Positions 61,101-64,000 of a stretch of 64,000 nucleotides of DNA are shown here, in pieces. Numbering within the stretch: the stretch's first letter is position 1; each line of letters opens with the position of its first letter. The notes under the pieces are model-generated. The model searched no databases. It was not told where the DNA came from and saw only the letters and a list, made by a program, of their open reading frames with translations. Origin of the DNA: a virus; the IMG/VR virus record IMGVR_UViG_3300027782_004732, positions 1-64,000 of that record. One strand, 5' to 3'. Both the position numbers and the translations under genes were made by a program.

Positions 61101-63192
61101 TAAAGAAATTTATACTACAAATGCGATGGCGTGTAGAAGAGCTTACATTTCTAATATACAGTCAACATTAAAAGCTCCAAAGGCGGTAGAACCACCGAAA
61201 AAAACAACGGTAATAACAGGTAATGTTGTTACAAAGACAGAAACAAAACCCGTTCCTGAAACTAAAATAGTTAATAAAGATAATATAAGTAAAAGAATTT
61301 TACGTTCTTTATTATCAGAATGTGATTATTTTGAAACAATTAAAGAAGAAACTCCAATGGTTTATGATAACCTTAAGGATAAATTAAAATTCTTCCAGCC
61401 AGCATTCCACTCAATTACGCCTGAAGGTCTTAACTCAAGATTAACTTTCTTACAACAATGTATGAGACCTGGTGATACAATACCAACAATCAAAACAATT
61501 AATGGGGCTGCAACACCTGTTTATAATGACGCAACAAACACATCTTTTGGGGCACCACCAGTTTTAATTTTAAGGGTTGGTGATTTTTATAATACTAAGA
61601 TAATTCCAAATAACTTATCCATTCAGTATGAAAATTTAGATATAAATCCTGAAGGTATTGGGGTTCAACCTATGATTGCTAACGTTACTTTAACATTTAA
61701 TTTTGTTGGTGGTAGTGGATTAAAAGAATCTGTTGATAAATTACAAAACGCCTTAACATTTAACTATTACGCCAATACTGAAATATATGATGATAGAGCA
61801 GATTCAACTGATTTAAGTTATAAGGTTATTGATGCCCAATTTTTGAAATTAGCGGCAAGTAATGTTGCACCTCCAACAGTTAACCAAGCAACACCAAACA
61901 ACGGTCAAAGTAATGACAAACCAATTGGTACCGTCATGCTTAACGGACTTACTGCGGGTACAATTAATTATAGTGATTTTATGGATAAAGTTGTAACTGA
62001 AACACAGTCATATTTCACAAACGTAGTTAATAAAAATAAAGAAACTGTTAATCAATATAATAATGCCGTTCGTCAACAATGGATGATGGAAAGAACTTAT
62101 CAAAATGGTAAGTTTGAAATAACAAAAGACACTGATAGTGTATTATTTGGAAAACCATATAATTTAGAAAAGAGAACCGACGAAATATTTGAACAATTAT
62201 TTAAAGACATTAAAAAAGGTAATGAAGGGTTTATTGAATTCATTTCACAAAGTGAGTATGATTTTACTAATCGTCTTATAGACCAAGTTCAAGAGAATTA
62301 TTCAAATTATGTTAAAAACAAGAGGTCGTCATTCCAAAGTGCCGTTACCAATATAACAAATGGTATGGTATCTGTACAACAGAGTTATATTGGATATATT
62401 GGTAGAATAAATACTATAACATATAATGTCCCTGCATATGCAAATACAGGTACTGATGGTTATCAAATAAAAGACGGTAAAGTTAATTCTTATATTATAT
62501 CAGGTACAACAGAAGTGGACCCAAGTTCAAAAGATGTTACAAATACTTTAGATGAGTTAAAGAAAGATGTATTAAAGATTAAAACAAATATTGACGAGTT
62601 TAATACTGTTGTTTGGAAACCAACAGACTTTACTTTTTCAGACGGTAAAAGTTATACAGGCGTTTTAGTTTTTGAACCAAATTATAAATTCCCAGTAGAA
62701 CAAGTTTTTACTCCTTTTAGTAAAAAACCACAATTTGATAGTACTAATGGTTACACGTTTAGAAGGGTTTATATGATTGTTTCAGATGATGTTACTGACA
62801 GTAAAAAATACGAAACCTTTAAAAATGCGTTAATTGGTAATATACTTAATAATAGTGCATTAATGAGTAAAAATACTAAGTTTAATATTGGTGATGTGTT
62901 TAACTTGTATTGGGAAAAAACTGCAAAACCATTATTTGAAGAGGAAAATGGTATCACTAAAGGGTTTATTGAAAATATGGAAAAAGAAAAATTAAAAGAC
63001 TTTTTAAAATATACCCCATTTAATCTTAAAAAGAAAAGAACGTTTACTTATACAACAGAAAATGCAAATACTGAGGCACAACAAAAATTAATAAAAGGTT
63101 TAGGGTTTATTGAAAACCAAAACACAAATAATAAAACGTGGAATGATGAAAATCCTGCAAACGTATTTATATCTAAAGCAAAACTTAACTAA
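58180..63192 (+). CDS. Giant baseplate protein with OmpA-like domain, 1670 aa
   Basis: The N-terminal 550 residues are Asn/Gly/Pro-rich without motif. A middle region (residues about 560-740) contains YMFSLENLAWATSNTPGFAV. Residues about 805-945 follow the OmpA-like peptidoglycan-binding pattern: VGFYFNNDIPKQF, TVTITIDSSTSPAAKQDYNN, ILSAKRINSAAIFITGN and LIVKIGEGRGENA. Residues about 1065-1210 hold FFQPAFHSITPEGLNSRLTF and LNPEGIGVQPMIANV-type text, which I associate with baseplate hub proteins. The rest is helical and ends EKDFLKY-like. It probably forms a hub or wedge part that touches the cell wall. It precedes the gp53-like gene and shares one base with it. Confidence 0.65.
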   Translation: MGSPLDYINSEGFRKKLITRNLVPYAKSPTKVTPPTTYEVIQSDLSVVDSPDGFIDTPYFANNLMYPLNRWGSDGGYKQAPDISGNLNTKSNQGEYGPGQQDAHLIDEAQIASKKGFGSIAPAWQPLNAYGNGGLQQLDSGTFIGNIDVIASPLVGGLKNLYNNQSYPSTFNSSSYTPLSILLSPDPTGSNGLLSQDSFIARLGAKTLRKEFEERIGRAIIRETIGRANFLNVNSSTNLVNILTGNVPLIEPNYQITVPSNPLTAAADFGLRLAGSVTPFSLIPGSYFDPNINPATPTTIQQSLLANPLAAAGNFVSNLLGAGKTGTQIFYNNTGAGQKSLLWKNINYNRYKPNYDRTLLDRLGGAIVGTETNNSNFYVGSTSSDPSRVFSPSRAIPVDAFGNEQQTPVYGPSELAQLYEGPSKEIRLGANGPTYSDGGGIEGGFTWVSPKYKGNAGKKVGIGGEIMGQDQDFKPSSYDSTESTERKFKQGSILDDTQRIIDSQPQGGKRLQHVGNAIDQVSKVFHDGYKEMTKGSRVIKYTGSIGQEVGTEYCRVFAKDIPYLQYNDLQKTDGIVTEGRRFSYSVLDKTYNLNIAPNKREGGQDSTNLVGSYNNAYAKKYMFSLENLAWATSNTPGFAVADLPVCERGPNGGRVMWFPPYGLTFSETVTANWNANEFIGRPEPIYTYKSTNRGGSLTWKIVVDHPSVLNVIVNKVLANETNKVRIDSILESFFAGCRKYDLYELAKKYYTISPNDLFDIQQAITSKELTREQLEYTISTIKTTPEVSSDTGTGGSPEATFKTFENVGFYFNNDIPKQFNESFTPLYDTYITQKSYYGEQSPTTAQQTTSFFDSVVISNKQKLDTLIDELDKQFTNNPEGTVTITIDSSTSPAAKQDYNNILSAKRINSAAIFITGNSKMTKYVTGTPQRLIVKIGEGRGENAQVMKFDEKTKSYIPGSSVSCGDNDGNSQALNKEIYTTNAMACRRAYISNIQSTLKAPKAVEPPKKTTVITGNVVTKTETKPVPETKIVNKDNISKRILRSLLSECDYFETIKEETPMVYDNLKDKLKFFQPAFHSITPEGLNSRLTFLQQCMRPGDTIPTIKTINGAATPVYNDATNTSFGAPPVLILRVGDFYNTKIIPNNLSIQYENLDINPEGIGVQPMIANVTLTFNFVGGSGLKESVDKLQNALTFNYYANTEIYDDRADSTDLSYKVIDAQFLKLAASNVAPPTVNQATPNNGQSNDKPIGTVMLNGLTAGTINYSDFMDKVVTETQSYFTNVVNKNKETVNQYNNAVRQQWMMERTYQNGKFEITKDTDSVLFGKPYNLEKRTDEIFEQLFKDIKKGNEGFIEFISQSEYDFTNRLIDQVQENYSNYVKNKRSSFQSAVTNITNGMVSVQQSYIGYIGRINTITYNVPAYANTGTDGYQIKDGKVNSYIISGTTEVDPSSKDVTNTLDELKKDVLKIKTNIDEFNTVVWKPTDFTFSDGKSYTGVLVFEPNYKFPVEQVFTPFSKKPQFDSTNGYTFRRVYMIVSDDVTDSKKYETFKNALIGNILNNSALMSKNTKFNIGDVFNLYWEKTAKPLFEEENGITKGFIENMEKEKLKDFLKYTPFNLKKKRTFTYTTENANTEAQQKLIKGLGFIENQNTNNKTWNDENPANVFISKAKLN

Positions 63193-63515
63193 TGGCATAT
63201 CAATATTGGAATAGATATAGTGAATTTCTTATTAACGGTGAACAAACCGTTGTGCCTTTTGTTAATGTACCACAAAAGACAACTGACAAGACTTATATAT
63301 ATAAAGTTGGTAGGAGTAGGTTAGATGTTGTATCACAAGAGTTTTATAATTCACCATATTTTGGGTGGTTAATTTTACAAGCAAACCCTGAGTTTGGTGG
63401 TTTGGAAAATTATATATATGATGGTGCGGTATTGATTATTCCTTATCCTCTATTACCTTCATTACAGGATTATAAAGCTTCGTTAGCAAATTATTTTTAT
63501 TATTATGGCAGGTAA
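63192..63515 (+). CDS. Baseplate wedge protein, gp53-like, 107 aa
   Basis: TYIYKVGRSRLDVVSQEFYN, SPYFGWLILQANPEFGGLEN and YIYDGAVLIIPYP follow the gp53-type baseplate wedge pattern, which has a LysM-like fold: a helix pair, an xWLIL strand and a G-x-x-L-x-IPxP ending. T4 gp53 joins wedges into a ring around the hub. The ATG shares one base with the stop of the giant gene. The first 25 residues (MAYQYWNRYSEFLINGEQTV) may bind a neighbour. The last 11 bases overlap the next gene. Confidence 0.72.
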   Translation: MAYQYWNRYSEFLINGEQTVVPFVNVPQKTTDKTYIYKVGRSRLDVVSQEFYNSPYFGWLILQANPEFGGLENYIYDGAVLIIPYPLLPSLQDYKASLANYFYYYGR

Positions 63516-64000
63516 TGTTCAAGGGGATAACAGTGGTAATATTTTAGTTGAGTTTGATTACAATAATATTATTGTAGTTGACCCTAACAAAACTATTGAT
63601 GCGCTTGGAAATATTCGTGAAAGATTAGTTGACCATGAAAATTTGGTAATGTATGCTAATCTTGAAGCTGAGGTTGTTCCAAGAACTAAACTATCTGTTG
63701 GCGGTAGTCCTGAAGATAGACTTAGAACAATTTCGGTGGCTAAAATGAACTTTTTAAGACCAACTGAAGAAACATTTCTAACAACTGGATATTACGACGA
63801 ATTAACGGGTAAGAATGCAAAAAATGGTTTAGGTGTAAACCAAATGCAAGAAGAAATTATTGACCCAAAAGATGGTAATAAACCATATTCAAAAATGACA
63901 ATAACCGACCCTGGAGGTAAGGCAACTGACAATGGGTTATTGGGCATTACTAGTATTAACATAAAGACAAATACATCGTTTGTCCCACAAGTATCAATGA
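63505..64000 (+). CDS. Partial baseplate/virion protein, open at window end
   Basis: ATG at 63505 (MAGNVQGDNSGNILVEFDYN) opens a frame that is uninterrupted to the window edge, giving 165 visible residues. It overlaps the gp53-like gene by 11 bases. IREREL-type helix text early on is followed by MNFLRPTEETFLTTGYYDEL and GLLGITSINIKTNTSFVPQV, a pattern I associate with large baseplate proteins of Bacteroidota phages. No catalytic motif is visible. The 3' end lies outside the window. Confidence 0.65.
   Translation, partial: MAGNVQGDNSGNILVEFDYNNIIVVDPNKTIDALGNIRERLVDHENLVMYANLEAEVVPRTKLSVGGSPEDRLRTISVAKMNFLRPTEETFLTTGYYDELTGKNAKNGLGVNQMQEEIIDPKDGNKPYSKMTITDPGGKATDNGLLGITSINIKTNTSFVPQVSM

Noticed and set aside
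1-64000. tRNA genes, integrase, attachment sites, insertion sequences
   Set aside because: No cloverleaf with a T-loop, no recombinase motif and no terminal inverted repeats were seen by eye; a tRNA scan could still find one that I missed.

Overview
The window looks like part of the genome of a T4-like contractile-tailed phage (myovirus) with an AT-rich genome. Evidence is a full T4-type tail set (sheath, tube, gp26-like protein, tape measure candidate, gp5-like spike, gp53-like wedge), a gp55-like late sigma factor, a family B DNA polymerase with a T4-like layout, and PhoH, dUTPase and SNF2 helicase genes. Gene starts almost never carry a Shine-Dalgarno sequence, and one leader has a TAnnTTTG box. 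Both suggest a Bacteroidota host, but that is inference. No integrase, tRNA gene or CRISPR array was seen, and no gene-free stretch exceeds about 280 bases.

Layout. 1-555: end of a virion-type gene with a C-terminal zinc ribbon, then a terminator. 586-8505: small genes and a leftward block of virion/baseplate genes including a gp5-like spike. 8521-9270: the late sigma factor. 9270-26935: a long leftward run with about 17 carbohydrate genes (GT2, GT4, GT10, GT11, GT23-like, FkbM methyltransferases, a GDP-mannose 3,5-epimerase-like enzyme, a degenerate UDP-sugar dehydrogenase), interrupted by phoH, a dUTPase and an exonuclease. 26992-29642: small charged proteins, one with a WYL-like fold. 29695-35641: four rightward virion-surface genes joined by Thr/Pro/Asn-rich mucin-like linkers, ending at a strong terminator. 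35728-40273: four more glycosyltransferases led by a GT60-type polypeptide GlcNAc-transferase-like enzyme. 40290-43484: a BppU-like protein and DNA polymerase. 43461-48272 (leftward): a neck-like protein, a superoxide dismutase fused to a nuclease-like domain, and an SNF2 helicase. 48329-64000 (rightward): neck/terminator candidates, sheath, HAD enzyme, tube, gp26-like protein plus an overlapping small frame, tape measure, a 1670-residue baseplate protein with an OmpA-like domain, gp53-like wedge, and a further baseplate-type gene running off the end.

How it fits together. A motif TATTTAT, usually TATTTATA (the reverse complement of the T4 late box), sits just upstream of most transcription-unit starts on both strands and is a candidate late promoter for the gp55-like sigma factor. 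The most unusual content is the pairing of mucin-like Thr/Pro linkers with a polypeptide-GlcNAc-transferase-like gene and a large fucosyl/L-galactosyl and methyl-capping glycan repertoire. I propose, as inference, that the phage builds and attaches its own O-glycans to its surface fibres. A second recurring theme is a short (L/I)(T/S)E-amphipathic helix motif in many unrelated proteins, resembling T4 capsid-targeting and prohead-protease sites. One copy lies between the dismutase and nuclease halves of the fusion protein.
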